A stretch of DNA of 22,263 nucleotides from Thermodesulfovibrio sp. Lineage in GTDB: Bacteria; Nitrospirota; Thermodesulfovibrionia; Thermodesulfovibrionales; Thermodesulfovibrionaceae. Shown piece after piece: positions 1 to 8,321 of this stretch. The stretch covers positions 1 to 22,263 of the forward strand of contig JAOAGB010000100.1 in assembly GCA_026415995.1 (NCBI GenBank), in the 5' to 3' direction. The notes beneath the pieces were generated by a model. It did not search any database, was not told the DNA's origin, and saw only the letters and a program-made list of their open reading frames with translations. The position numbers and the translations under genes are program-made. How positions within the stretch are numbered: position 1 is the stretch's first letter; each line of letters starts with the position of its first letter.

Positions 1-6
1 TTATGC

Positions 7-12
7 TAAAAT
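7..12 (+). promoter_or_regulatory. possible extended -10 element just before the first gene
   Basis: TGC followed by TAAAAT (bases 4-12) resembles an extended -10 element (TGnTATAAT with one mismatch). A start site 7 bases downstream would fall at about 19-21, on the ATG itself, and there is no Shine-Dalgarno sequence before that ATG. This would give a leaderless transcript. The window begins only 20 bases before the gene, so no -35 region can be judged. The same bases could instead be the tail of an upstream gene. Weak call. Confidence 0.25.
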
Positions 13-20
13 AATGACTA

Positions 21-1082
21 ATGAAGATTGCACTTACAGCAGATGTTCATCTTAAAAGAACAGAGGAAACCCCTGAAAGATATAAGGCGTTAGAAAATAT
101 TCTTTATCAGTTAAAAATTAGAGGAATAGATAATCTAATCATCGCTGGAGACTTATTTGATAAAGATTTCTATAATTACAGCGAATTTGATAGGCTATGT
201 AAGGATTTCTCTAACATTAAATTAACTATTATACTTGGAAATCACGATTATAGAATAAATAGTAGATTTTTTACTGCTTCAAACATTGAAGTAATAGATG
301 ATATAAAAATTAAAGAATTAGACGGTCTCGCAACTGTTTTGATTCCATATGACGCAACTAAATCAATAGATGAGATTTTATCTGAATACAATCATGTGCA
401 AAAGATACCTGAAAGATGGATTTTAATAGGGCATGGAGACTATATTACAGGTAACAGAGAATTAAATCATTATGAACCTGGCATTTATATGCCTCTGACA
501 ACTAAATCTATAATTAGATATAATCCGTTAAAAGTCTTTTTAGGTCATATTCATAAGCCTTCTAATTTCGGAAGAGTATTCTATCCCGGTTCTCCATGTG
601 GGTTAGATATCACAGAGACAGGTAAAAGAAAATTTCTCATATATGACACAAAGTTAGATTCTGTCGAAGAAGTTTTTGTCTCCACAGAAAAAATTTATTT
701 TAATGAGTCTATTATAATGCTACCGTTTGAAGAGGAAGCTTTATTTTTAAAAAGATGTTTTGATGGGATGATTAAAAATTGGGGGCTAAGTAAAGATGAG
801 TTAAATAATGTGGTATTAAGATTGTCTATCAAGGGATACGTAAATGATTTAAAGGAAACAATGAATCTTCTGCTAAATATACTTTCATCTTTAGGAATTA
901 ATTTATACGATAAAGATGGATTAGACTTATCTGGAATAAAAGTCCTAAAAGATTTGGAGGTAGATAGACTTTATCTTTTGGAAAGGATACAAGAAAAGAT
1001 TGAAAACCTCAATATCAGTAAGTTTTACGTTTCAAGAGAAAAAATTTTAGAAAAAGCAATGGAACTTATCTTTAAAGATTAA
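21..1082 (+). CDS. SbcD/YhaO-like metallophosphoesterase (DNA repair nuclease family)
   Basis: Calcineurin-type metallophosphoesterase of 353 residues, of the Mre11/SbcD/YhaO type. The dimetal motifs appear in order: D8 and H10 (ADVHL), D44 and D47 (GDLFD), N74-H75 (GNHD), H138 (GHGD) and H176/H178 (GHIH). All expected metal ligands are present, so the nuclease is probably active. The C-terminal part from about residue 225 is a capping region without a recognised motif. The protein should be cytoplasmic: there is no signal peptide or membrane segment. One base separates it from the next gene, an SbcC/YhaN-like ATPase, which is the usual partner in this family; the pair would act on DNA ends or structured DNA. 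The start has no Shine-Dalgarno sequence. It matches the YhaO branch more than classical SbcD because of the partner; the exact substrate is unknown. Confidence 0.85.
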   Translation: MKIALTADVHLKRTEETPERYKALENILYQLKIRGIDNLIIAGDLFDKDFYNYSEFDRLCKDFSNIKLTIILGNHDYRINSRFFTASNIEVIDDIKIKELDGLATVLIPYDATKSIDEILSEYNHVQKIPERWILIGHGDYITGNRELNHYEPGIYMPLTTKSIIRYNPLKVFLGHIHKPSNFGRVFYPGSPCGLDITETGKRKFLIYDTKLDSVEEVFVSTEKIYFNESIIMLPFEEEALFLKRCFDGMIKNWGLSKDELNNVVLRLSIKGYVNDLKETMNLLLNILSSLGINLYDKDGLDLSGIKVLKDLEVDRLYLLERIQEKIENLNISKFYVSREKILEKAMELIFKD

Positions 1083-1083
1083 A

Positions 1084-3762
1084 ATGTCAATAAGAATAGA
1101 AAAAATTTCAGTTAGAAATTGTGGTCCTTTGAATGATTTTAGCACAGAACTAATGGATTTGAATCTTATTCATAGTGAAAATGAAAGGGGAAAATCTTAT
1201 CTTGTTGAATTTATAATACATAGCCTCTTTAAAAATAAAAACTATTGGAAAGACTTAAGAGATCCTGGTCAGGGAAAAGTAATAGTCTCAGGACTTGACA
1301 ATAAATATATAGAATTTTCCCCTTCAACAAGAAGAAAATTAGAGGATTATCTTGAAAAACAACAAAAAGGACTACCTCCGGCGCTTTGCAATTTGCTAAT
1401 TGTTAAAGAAGGAGAGACAGAAATAGTAAAAAATGCTTATGGAGTTGATAAGAATGTATTTAAAGAAATACTTTCACCAAGAAGAATACTTGATGAAATA
1501 CAGAGTAAAATATCTGCTACTTTAAAGGGAGCAAAATTTGAAGAAGGAGAAATAAACATTAAAAAACAAGGTGAGGGCAAGGATTATCTTGAACTGAAAG
1601 AAAAGATTCATAAAATTGAGAATTTAATCAGGCAGATCATGAATGAATACGAACAAGGAGAAATTAAGGATTTACAAATAAAGAGACAAGAACTACTAAA
1701 AGAAAAGGAACTTCTTTTAAAAGCAAAGAGGTATCAGGCATATCTTTTATCTGAAGAACTTAAAAGCCTAAGAGCAAAAAGAGAGAAGATTTCTCAAATT
1801 ATGTTAGAAAAACTAAAAAAATTTATAGATGAATATGTTAGACTAATTGAAAGTATTAAAAAACTAAATCTTGAAATAACCTCATTAAGAAAGCAGACTC
1901 AAAAAATGCCTGAATTAATTGATAAAAAAGAACTACTTCTAAGGGCAAAAAGACACGAGGCTTATAATATATACAAGGAAATAAAGGAAATAGAAGAAAA
2001 ACTAAACAAAATTTCAGAAGAAGATATCTTTCAAATTCAACAAAGTATTACTCAGTATGCTGACAAATCTTCTGAAAAAGAAGAGAAAACTAAAACTATA
2101 AATCAATTGAAAGAAAAATCAAAGGATTACCTATGGCTTAAGACAGCAAAAGAAAACTATAACAGATTTCTTTCTGCAGGTTTAAATTCTGAAATTAAAT
2201 TCTCATTTATCGCTTATATTTCAGGTTTCCTGCTGATTGCCGGGCTTTTACTTATCTTTCTTGAACATAAAGTCCCAGGGATTATGTTTATTCTTTTATC
2301 AGCATTGGGTGCTTCATCTTATGTGTTGAAATTGAAAAATTCTTTTATACATTATAAAGAAAAGGAAGAACTAAAAAGCATAAAAGAAGAATTTTTTAAC
2401 AGATTTGGGATAAAGCTTGAAAACTTATCTAAATTAGAAGAGCTTTTTAAAGAGCAAGAAAAATTTTACTATAATTTAGAAACATATGAAAAAGAAATTG
2501 ACAGGTTAACCGTAGAGTTACAATCAATAAAAAGGAATGTGCAGGAGGCTTTTAAACGATTAGGGTTTTATGAAATAAATGAGAATCGATGGAATGATCA
2601 ATTACTTGAAATTAAAAATCAGAGAAAATTTTTATTAGAACATTACCAAAAATTGAAAGGGAAATTGGAAGAACTTGATGTGGAAGAGGTAGATTATGAA
2701 TTGAGGGACCCTGGAGTAAAATTTAATAGAGCAGAAATGGAAAAAGTAAAAGAAGAAATTGCTGGGATAGAAAGATTAAGCCTGCAGCAAACAAACAAAG
2801 AAAATGAAAAAATGCAATTAGAAATTGAACTGTCAGAAAATAGAATAAAAATAAATGAACTCTTTAAAAATATTTTGGGTTTTGAATTAGAAGAGTCTGA
2901 TTGGATAGATAAGTTAAATGCCTTAGAAAAAGAACAAAATCTAATTGAAAATAATATACGGAAATTGGAAGGTCTCCTTGAAGGATTAGGTGTTTCAGAT
3001 GCTGAATTTGAAAAAGAAAATCCTCAAAAAGTTTTTTCTCAACATGAGCTGGAAAGAATTGAAAGGGAATTATACTTAGTTGAGGAAAAAATTAAAGAGA
3101 AAGATGAAGGACTTTCAATGCTGAGAGATAAAATAATTCAACTGACAGGCATAGATTTTTCAGCTAACTGGAACGAAATGATAGAAAGAGTTTATTTAAA
3201 AAGAAGAGAGCTTTATGAAAAATTTGAAGATTGTGAAGCTAAGATAATTTCAGGAATATTGGTTCATGAAACAATAAAGGAACTAAACCAGCAGGAAGAT
3301 GAAAAACTTTTAGAAAAGATAAATTCACCTGATATAACGAGACTTATAGAAAGATTAACAGGAAGATATAAATCTTTAAGTTTTTCTTTCGCTCTTTCCA
3401 ATGAAGAGACAAATTCTAATTTTGATGAAAAAGACATAATAATATCAGATGAACACTCAAGCTTCAGACTAAGAGACTTAAGCACAGGTGCAAAAGAACA
3501 GGTAATGATAGCCTTAAGAATAGGTTTAGCTAAAAGCCTTTTAAAAGGAGAAGCTGCTTTTTTAATACTTGATGATGCTTTTCAACATTCAGATTACAAA
3601 AAAAGACCACTTTTAATTGACACACTTTTTGAATTGGTTCAAGATGGCTGGCAGATAATATATCTTACAATGGATGATCACATTAGAGGTTTATTTAGAG
3701 AAAAAAGTCATACTATTTCAAAAAGATTTAAGGAAATTTGCTTGTCCTATGGAAAATATTGA
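1084..3762 (+). CDS. YhaN-like AAA/SMC-type ATPase with coiled coils and a transmembrane hairpin
   Basis: Rad50/SbcC-type ATPase of 892 residues. The N-terminal P-loop is at about 31-38 (SENERGKS). The GKS is intact, but the first glycine of GxxxxGKS is replaced by serine. Long Glu/Lys-rich coiled coils occupy about 165-365 and 420-770. Between them lie two hydrophobic helices (about 373-393 and 398-416). There is no CxxC zinc hook. A membrane hairpin in place of a hook is the hallmark of YhaN relatives. The C-terminal ATPase half has an ABC signature (LSTGAKEQ, about 798-806), a Walker B (FLILDDAF, about 826-833) with Asp where Rad50 usually has catalytic Glu, and an H-loop (LTMDDH). The second coiled coil contains degenerate repeats. 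It follows the phosphoesterase by one base, so the two subunits are probably translationally coupled and form a membrane-tethered nuclease complex. Confidence 0.8.
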   Translation: MSIRIEKISVRNCGPLNDFSTELMDLNLIHSENERGKSYLVEFIIHSLFKNKNYWKDLRDPGQGKVIVSGLDNKYIEFSPSTRRKLEDYLEKQQKGLPPALCNLLIVKEGETEIVKNAYGVDKNVFKEILSPRRILDEIQSKISATLKGAKFEEGEINIKKQGEGKDYLELKEKIHKIENLIRQIMNEYEQGEIKDLQIKRQELLKEKELLLKAKRYQAYLLSEELKSLRAKREKISQIMLEKLKKFIDEYVRLIESIKKLNLEITSLRKQTQKMPELIDKKELLLRAKRHEAYNIYKEIKEIEEKLNKISEEDIFQIQQSITQYADKSSEKEEKTKTINQLKEKSKDYLWLKTAKENYNRFLSAGLNSEIKFSFIAYISGFLLIAGLLLIFLEHKVPGIMFILLSALGASSYVLKLKNSFIHYKEKEELKSIKEEFFNRFGIKLENLSKLEELFKEQEKFYYNLETYEKEIDRLTVELQSIKRNVQEAFKRLGFYEINENRWNDQLLEIKNQRKFLLEHYQKLKGKLEELDVEEVDYELRDPGVKFNRAEMEKVKEEIAGIERLSLQQTNKENEKMQLEIELSENRIKINELFKNILGFELEESDWIDKLNALEKEQNLIENNIRKLEGLLEGLGVSDAEFEKENPQKVFSQHELERIERELYLVEEKIKEKDEGLSMLRDKIIQLTGIDFSANWNEMIERVYLKRRELYEKFEDCEAKIISGILVHETIKELNQQEDEKLLEKINSPDITRLIERLTGRYKSLSFSFALSNEETNSNFDEKDIIISDEHSSFRLRDLSTGAKEQVMIALRIGLAKSLLKGEAAFLILDDAFQHSDYKKRPLLIDTLFELVQDGWQIIYLTMDDHIRGLFREKSHTISKRFKEICLSYGKY

Positions 3763-4873
3763 AAAAATAACACTTATTTTTTCTGATGAGGTCAGAGGTT
3801 ATGATTTTGGAATAGGACACCCGTTCAGAGGGAATAGATATAAGATATTTTTTAGATTTTTGGAAGAGAGCTTTAAAAATAAATTTAAATATCAAATTTT
3901 AGAAGCAGAGCCTGTTACAGAAGAAGATTTAATTTTAATCTGTTCAGAAGAATATATTGAATATGTAAAAAATTTTTATGAGTTAGCCTATAAGGGTGAG
4001 ATAGACTATCTTGTGGCACTTTCAGGCAATTTCTTAAGCATAGATAACATCCCAGGAGAAAATCCGGGCAATATTGAAAAGGCGGCGCGATTTATTCTTG
4101 GTCAAATGAAAAAAGCCTGTGATTTGGTCCAAGAAGGTAATTTAAAAAAAGTTATATCAATAGGTGGCGGGCTTCACCATGCAAAGCCTTCTTTCGGTGA
4201 AGGTTTCTGTGTTTACAATGACATTGCTTTCGGAGCGAAGTATTTGATGGAAAAATATTCACTAAAAAGAATTTTAATTCTTGATACAGATGCTCATGCT
4301 GGAAACGGTACAATGGAATATTTCTATGAAGACCCAAGAGTTTTATTTATAGATATTCATCAGGATCCAAAAACAATATATCCGGGAACAGGTTTCACAT
4401 GGCAGATTGGTGAAGGAGCGGGAAAGGGTTTTACTGTGAACTGTCCACTTAAGCCCGGTGCCTGTTGGGATTCTTATCAGTATGTTTTTGAAAATATAAT
4501 TTTCCCGCTATCTGAAGAATTTAATCCTGAAATAATCATAAGATATGGAGGAACAGACCCCTATTGGAATGACTCTTTAACTTATCTTGGACTCACAATT
4601 GAAGACTTTAGAAGAATCGGAGATTATACGAGGCAACTGTCTGGTCTTTGTGATGGCAAAGTCATAGACACAATTGCATCTGGATATAATGAAAAAGCTA
4701 TAGGACCGGGCTGGCTTTCATTAATATGCGGTCTTGAAGGTATTGAACTTGAAATAGAACCTCCTGAACAAATTCCTGAAAAAATCAGATATGATTCGGC
4801 CTATGAAGCTACAAAATCAATGGTAGAAGAGCTTAAAGGATATCTTAAACATTACTGGAAATCTATGAGATAA
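3749..4873 (+). CDS. histone deacetylase-fold (AcuC/HDAC-like) zinc amidohydrolase
   Basis: Protein of 374 residues in the arginase/deacetylase fold. Visible motifs are HPFRGNR (24-30), the general-base pair H143-H144 in GGGLHHA, GFCVYNDI (152-159), the zinc ligands D181 and H183 in DTDAHAGNG with the third ligand at D270 (GGTDPYW), FIDIHQ and YPGTG, and the transition-state tyrosine Y313 in ASGYN. The catalytic set is therefore complete. Family members remove acetyl or related groups from lysines, polyamines or acetylated small molecules; the substrate cannot be read from the sequence. I chose ATG 3749 because homology begins there. It overlaps the ATPase gene by 14 bases. An earlier in-frame start at 3674 would add 25 residues encoded inside the ATPase gene and is unlikely. 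The overlap makes it the third member of the same transcription unit. Confidence 0.85.
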   Translation: MENIEKITLIFSDEVRGYDFGIGHPFRGNRYKIFFRFLEESFKNKFKYQILEAEPVTEEDLILICSEEYIEYVKNFYELAYKGEIDYLVALSGNFLSIDNIPGENPGNIEKAARFILGQMKKACDLVQEGNLKKVISIGGGLHHAKPSFGEGFCVYNDIAFGAKYLMEKYSLKRILILDTDAHAGNGTMEYFYEDPRVLFIDIHQDPKTIYPGTGFTWQIGEGAGKGFTVNCPLKPGACWDSYQYVFENIIFPLSEEFNPEIIIRYGGTDPYWNDSLTYLGLTIEDFRRIGDYTRQLSGLCDGKVIDTIASGYNEKAIGPGWLSLICGLEGIELEIEPPEQIPEKIRYDSAYEATKSMVEELKGYLKHYWKSMR

Positions 4874-4937
4874 ACCTTTATAGGAAAGATTAAATCTGAC
4901 ATTTCAGTAAAAATTATATTTTGTATTTAGATATATG
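4874..4937. other. convergent intergenic gap
   Basis: The deacetylase-like gene and the SIMPL gene end tail to tail across these 64 AT-rich bases. The only inverted repeat I see is a 4-base stem (CTGA/TCAG around 4909-4920) followed by a mixed A/T stretch. That is too weak to call a terminator on either strand. Confidence 0.5.
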
Positions 4938-5672
4938 CTATTTTTTCTCAATGCATAAGTATTTTATATATGCTTTTACTGTAACTGTTTTATCCTCTTT
5001 CTTTGGTTCAGGTGCTTCAATTGTCCTTTCCATAGCCATAGCTGGTAATGCTGATTTATAGACTGTTGGTGTTTCCAAATAAAAACGCTTAATGTCATAA
5101 TCTATATTTGAGATAAAACATTGCCTCCCGATTTTGTCACTTACTTTTTTAGCAAAATTTATTGCAGTATCTATTATTTCTATTTTTAATGTATTTTCTA
5201 TTTCTTTATATTTTTTCTCTGTTATAATCCATTGAGGATTTGATAATGTATATGCCATATTCTCCCCGAAATTTTCTTTTATTTCTTCTACAGATTCTAA
5301 TATTCTGTTTTGCTCTTTTGTTTCTTTTAATCTGAAAACGTAACTTAGATCCCCTTTATATCCTGAGCACTTCCATTTATTTTTTTCCCACCAACAATTT
5401 TTGTAAACTGAATAATTACCTCCGGTATAATCTATCTTAAGATTTCTTAATGATTTATCAATGGTTCCAAGAATATTAATTACATCAGACTCTTTTTGGG
5501 CTTTTGCAGTTACTGAAAAATTTATGTTAAGAATATCAGGTGATAATTCCTTTTTTTCTTCAAGAGTAATTGAAATTCGAGTTAATTCGTATTCCTTTGT
5601 TTTATCTTCAGCATAAAGTAAAGAAAAATTAATAAATACAATAATTGTAAATAAACTAAAAAATTTCTTCAT
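4938..5672 (-). CDS. exported SIMPL-domain (DUF541) protein
   Basis: Protein of 244 residues. The N-terminus is a Sec signal peptide (MKKFF, a hydrophobic stretch, then LLYA-ED, cleavage probably after residue 21). The mature part resembles the SIMPL/DUF541 family: an early beta segment (LNINFSVTAKAQ, 48-59), a central SVYKNCWWEKNKW-like stretch with C93 and C102, and a long helix LKIEIIDTAINFAKKVSDKIG (162-182) followed by a final strand. SIMPL proteins are periplasmic or surface proteins of poorly defined function, some linked to stress or to outer-membrane complexes. The ATG at 5672 is preceded by a strong GGGAGG, so the GTG 15 bases upstream (5687) is not used. It lies 40 bases after the M16 partner gene and is probably the last gene of that operon. 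Its location matches the exported peptidases before it. Confidence 0.65.
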   Translation of the reverse strand: MKKFFSLFTIIVFINFSLLYAEDKTKEYELTRISITLEEKKELSPDILNINFSVTAKAQKESDVINILGTIDKSLRNLKIDYTGGNYSVYKNCWWEKNKWKCSGYKGDLSYVFRLKETKEQNRILESVEEIKENFGENMAYTLSNPQWIITEKKYKEIENTLKIEIIDTAINFAKKVSDKIGRQCFISNIDYDIKRFYLETPTVYKSALPAMAMERTIEAPEPKKEDKTVTVKAYIKYLCIEKK

Positions 5673-5679
5673 TTTTTTG

Positions 5680-5685
5680 CCTCCC
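5680..5685 (-). promoter_or_regulatory. Shine-Dalgarno sequence fixing the SIMPL gene start
   Basis: GGGAGG on the - strand, 7 bases before ATG 5672. It places the start at MKKF rather than at the in-frame GTG 5687, which overlaps the Shine-Dalgarno sequence itself. Confidence 0.7.
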
Positions 5686-5712
5686 ACTTAATATTAAAAT
5701 ATATCAATTTAT

Positions 5713-7026
5713 TTATGGTGGACCAACTATAACAATAATATAATTTTGATTTAAAATCCTTTTTGAAACTCTCAAGATATCTTGATTGGTAATTTTATTA
5801 ATATATTCAGCATACTTTAAAAAATAATCATCACCGAGTTCATAGAACTCTAAAAGAGGGAGAAATTCACTGACTTTTCGCATGGTATCAAATCTTAATG
5901 GGAAACTACCAGTCAAAAACTGTTTAGCTTCTTTTATTTCTTCTTCTGTTACCCCATGTGAAGATATTTTTTTTAATTCATCCTTAATAATTTTTATGAC
6001 ATTTTGAGCATTTTCAGCTTTGGTTTTTACCTCAATATAAAAGCTACCTGGCAATAGATAGGGTGTAAAAGTACTATAAATAGAATATGCAAACCCCTTT
6101 TCTTCTCTCACTTTTTTAGCTAATCTGGATGTAAGTCCTCCTCCACCTAAAATATAGTTCATAAGGCTAAAGGCATAAAAGTCATCGTCTTTTCTGCTTA
6201 TACCTTCTTGTCCAAGTATAATTGTGGATTGCAAGAGATCATCTCTTTTAATTAAAACTTCATTGACTTTATCTCTTTTTGTGAATTCCGGAGGACTTAT
6301 TTTTCTTTCTGAGCTTTTACCTTTCCAATTTTCCATGTAATGTTTTTTTATTTCATCCAATTCTTTATCATTTAAATCTCCAACAAAAGAAAAAATCATC
6401 TTATCGGGTTTATAAAATCTATTATAGAATTCTATTAAATCCTCTCTTTTAAGATTTTTAAGGGTTTCTGGTTCTCCTTCTACTGGTCTACCATAGGGAT
6501 GCTTTCCAAAAAGCCTTAAGAGGAATTTTTTATTGGCTATGAAAGATGGATCTTGTTCCATTTGTCTGAGAGATTTTTCAAGTATTGTAACTTCTTTTAT
6601 AAACTCATCTTCAGGAAATATTGGATTTTTTAGTATGTCAAATAATAGTTCAACAGCCCTTTTTAAATGTCTCTTTGTGCTTGCTAGGGTTAACATAGTA
6701 TAGTCATGGGTAACTTTTTTTTCAATTGATATGGCTAAAAAATCTATTTCATCTTCTATTTGTCTCGCAGAACGATTTTTTGTGCCATGGGTAAGCATAT
6801 GAGCTGTAAGATATGCCTGAGAAGGCTTAGTTTCATCTAAAGGAGATGCCGGAATTAGGACAGTCACATAAACGATAGGTATATTGTCTCGATAAAGATG
6901 CTTTATCTTCGTCCCATTACTTAAGTTTATTGTTTTAAAGTCCATGTTACCGTCTCCTGCAAAGGTATAGTTTAAAGAAAAAAATATAAATATAAAAAAA
7001 ACTAAAAATGGTAATTTTATTTTCAT
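5713..7026 (-). CDS. M16 peptidase-like exported protein, non-catalytic partner (R/Y subunit)
   Basis: Protein of 437 residues with a signal peptide (MKIKL, hydrophobic stretch, YTFA-GD, cleavage after about residue 23) followed by the two-domain insulinase/mitochondrial processing peptidase fold. Where the zinc motif HxxEH should be, the sequence reads YLTAH (72-76). The first His and the catalytic Glu are replaced by Tyr and Ala, so zinc hydrolysis is not expected. The C-terminal half keeps the substrate-gripping signature: GGGGLTSRL (294-302) with R301, and GFAYS (311-315) with Y314. Known M16B heterodimers split their active site this way, one subunit giving HxxEH and the other the Arg/Tyr pair. 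Its start overlaps the stop of the catalytic M16 gene by four bases (ATGA). An AGGAG lies 13 bases upstream, which suggests coupled synthesis of a periplasmic heterodimer. Confidence 0.85.
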   Translation of the reverse strand: MKIKLPFLVFFIFIFFSLNYTFAGDGNMDFKTINLSNGTKIKHLYRDNIPIVYVTVLIPASPLDETKPSQAYLTAHMLTHGTKNRSARQIEDEIDFLAISIEKKVTHDYTMLTLASTKRHLKRAVELLFDILKNPIFPEDEFIKEVTILEKSLRQMEQDPSFIANKKFLLRLFGKHPYGRPVEGEPETLKNLKREDLIEFYNRFYKPDKMIFSFVGDLNDKELDEIKKHYMENWKGKSSERKISPPEFTKRDKVNEVLIKRDDLLQSTIILGQEGISRKDDDFYAFSLMNYILGGGGLTSRLAKKVREEKGFAYSIYSTFTPYLLPGSFYIEVKTKAENAQNVIKIIKDELKKISSHGVTEEEIKEAKQFLTGSFPLRFDTMRKVSEFLPLLEFYELGDDYFLKYAEYINKITNQDILRVSKRILNQNYIIVIVGPP

Positions 7027-8321
7027 TTCGGCAATAAAACTCCTACAGTTAAGTTTTCTTCGTTAAAATATTTTTTTGCCACACTCTGTACGTCTTGGGG
7101 AGAGATTTTAATAATATCATGCCTATAATTGTTAATCATTTTCCAACTACCGATAATTTCAAATTTACCTAAAATAAGAGCATGACCAAAAACAGAATCT
7201 TGACTGAAAAGAAAGGAAGCTTCTACTTGATTTTTAGCTTTTTCAATTTCCTTTTCAGAGGGCAATTCATTTTTTATCTTTTCAATCTCTTGTCTTATAA
7301 TTTTCTCAACCTCTTCAATTTTTTCTGTATCCTTTATAGATGCAACAATAAAAAATAGAAAACCATCTCTACTTAAGGGTGAATTAGAAGTCCCTATATC
7401 TACTACCAATCCCTTTTCATTAACGAGTTTTCTATAAAGCCTTGAACTTTTCCCCTCACCTAAAATTGTGCTTAATATTTCAAGCGAAAGACTATCGATA
7501 TTAGGATAAGCTGGTACTTTATAAGCCATTACCAGCATAGGAAGATGGGTTTGTTTTTTTAAAATCAGTCTCCTTTCTCCATATTGTTTGGGTTCATAAA
7601 GCTTCTTTGCTTTCTTAGAGTTCTTACAAGAAGGTATTTTTTCAAATTTTTCTCTAATTTTTTCTATGATTTCATCTTTTCTTATATCTCCTGCCACAAT
7701 TATAAATGCATTTTCAGGACAATAATACTTATGATAATGTTCCTGTATATCCTCAAAAGTGATTGATTGGATATCCTCAGCCCATCCTATCACAGGCTTG
7801 CGATAAGAATGAACTTTAAAAGCTGTTCCTATGACCTCTTCAATTATAAGGTTTTCTGGATCATCCTCATATCTTTGCCTTCTTTCCTCAAGTACTATTT
7901 TCTTTTCAAGTTCAAAATCTTCCTTTTGCAAAAGAAGATTCTCCATTCTATCCGATTCAAGGTCAATTGCAACTGATACTTTTGATGGGGTAAGTTTTTG
8001 AAAATATACTGTATAGTCTTTTGTTGTAAAAGCATTATCAATGCCTCCGTGGGATTGAATAATTTTTGAAAAGACATTGCCTGGATAATTTTTACTTCCT
8101 CTGAACATTAAATGTTCAAGTAAATGACTTATTCCAGCTTTACCCTCAGGTTCGTCAATAGAACCAATTTTATACCATACTTGAAAAGTGGCAACAGGAG
8201 ATGAATGGTCTTCAATTATAATTAATTTCAGTCCATTTTTAAATATATGTTCCTCTACTTTACAATGTCCCATAAATGGAAATATTAAAATAAAAATAAA
8301 AACTATAGCAAATTTTTTCAT
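7023..8321 (-). CDS. M16 zinc metallopeptidase, exported catalytic subunit
   Basis: Protein of 432 residues. A hydrophobic N-terminal signal (residues 4-19) ends near GHC-KVEE; C20 is not in a good lipobox, so lipidation is doubtful. The inverted zinc motif HLLEH is at 66-70, with the third ligand at E146 (76 residues later, in KKIVLEERRQR), as in active M16 enzymes. The C-terminal half has GEGKSSRL, but the usual Tyr of the GLAYS-type motif is replaced (GLVVDIG). This complements the next gene, which keeps Arg/Tyr and lacks HxxEH. The likely product is the catalytic half of a periplasmic heterodimeric oligopeptidase or processing protease. The ATG overlaps the receiver stop by four bases (ATGA) and has only a weak GGA upstream, so translation is probably coupled. 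Confidence 0.88.
   Translation of the reverse strand: MKKFAIVFIFILIFPFMGHCKVEEHIFKNGLKLIIIEDHSSPVATFQVWYKIGSIDEPEGKAGISHLLEHLMFRGSKNYPGNVFSKIIQSHGGIDNAFTTKDYTVYFQKLTPSKVSVAIDLESDRMENLLLQKEDFELEKKIVLEERRQRYEDDPENLIIEEVIGTAFKVHSYRKPVIGWAEDIQSITFEDIQEHYHKYYCPENAFIIVAGDIRKDEIIEKIREKFEKIPSCKNSKKAKKLYEPKQYGERRLILKKQTHLPMLVMAYKVPAYPNIDSLSLEILSTILGEGKSSRLYRKLVNEKGLVVDIGTSNSPLSRDGFLFFIVASIKDTEKIEEVEKIIRQEIEKIKNELPSEKEIEKAKNQVEASFLFSQDSVFGHALILGKFEIIGSWKMINNYRHDIIKISPQDVQSVAKKYFNEENLTVGVLLPK

Noticed and set aside
1084..3762. Reading the coiled-coil ATPase as a phage-defence protein
   Set aside because: The YhaO/YhaN-type pairing and lack of mobile or defence neighbours favour a housekeeping DNA-processing role.
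7023..7100. Repeat or CRISPR-like structure in the AT-rich gene junctions
   Set aside because: No regularly spaced repeats were found anywhere in the window.
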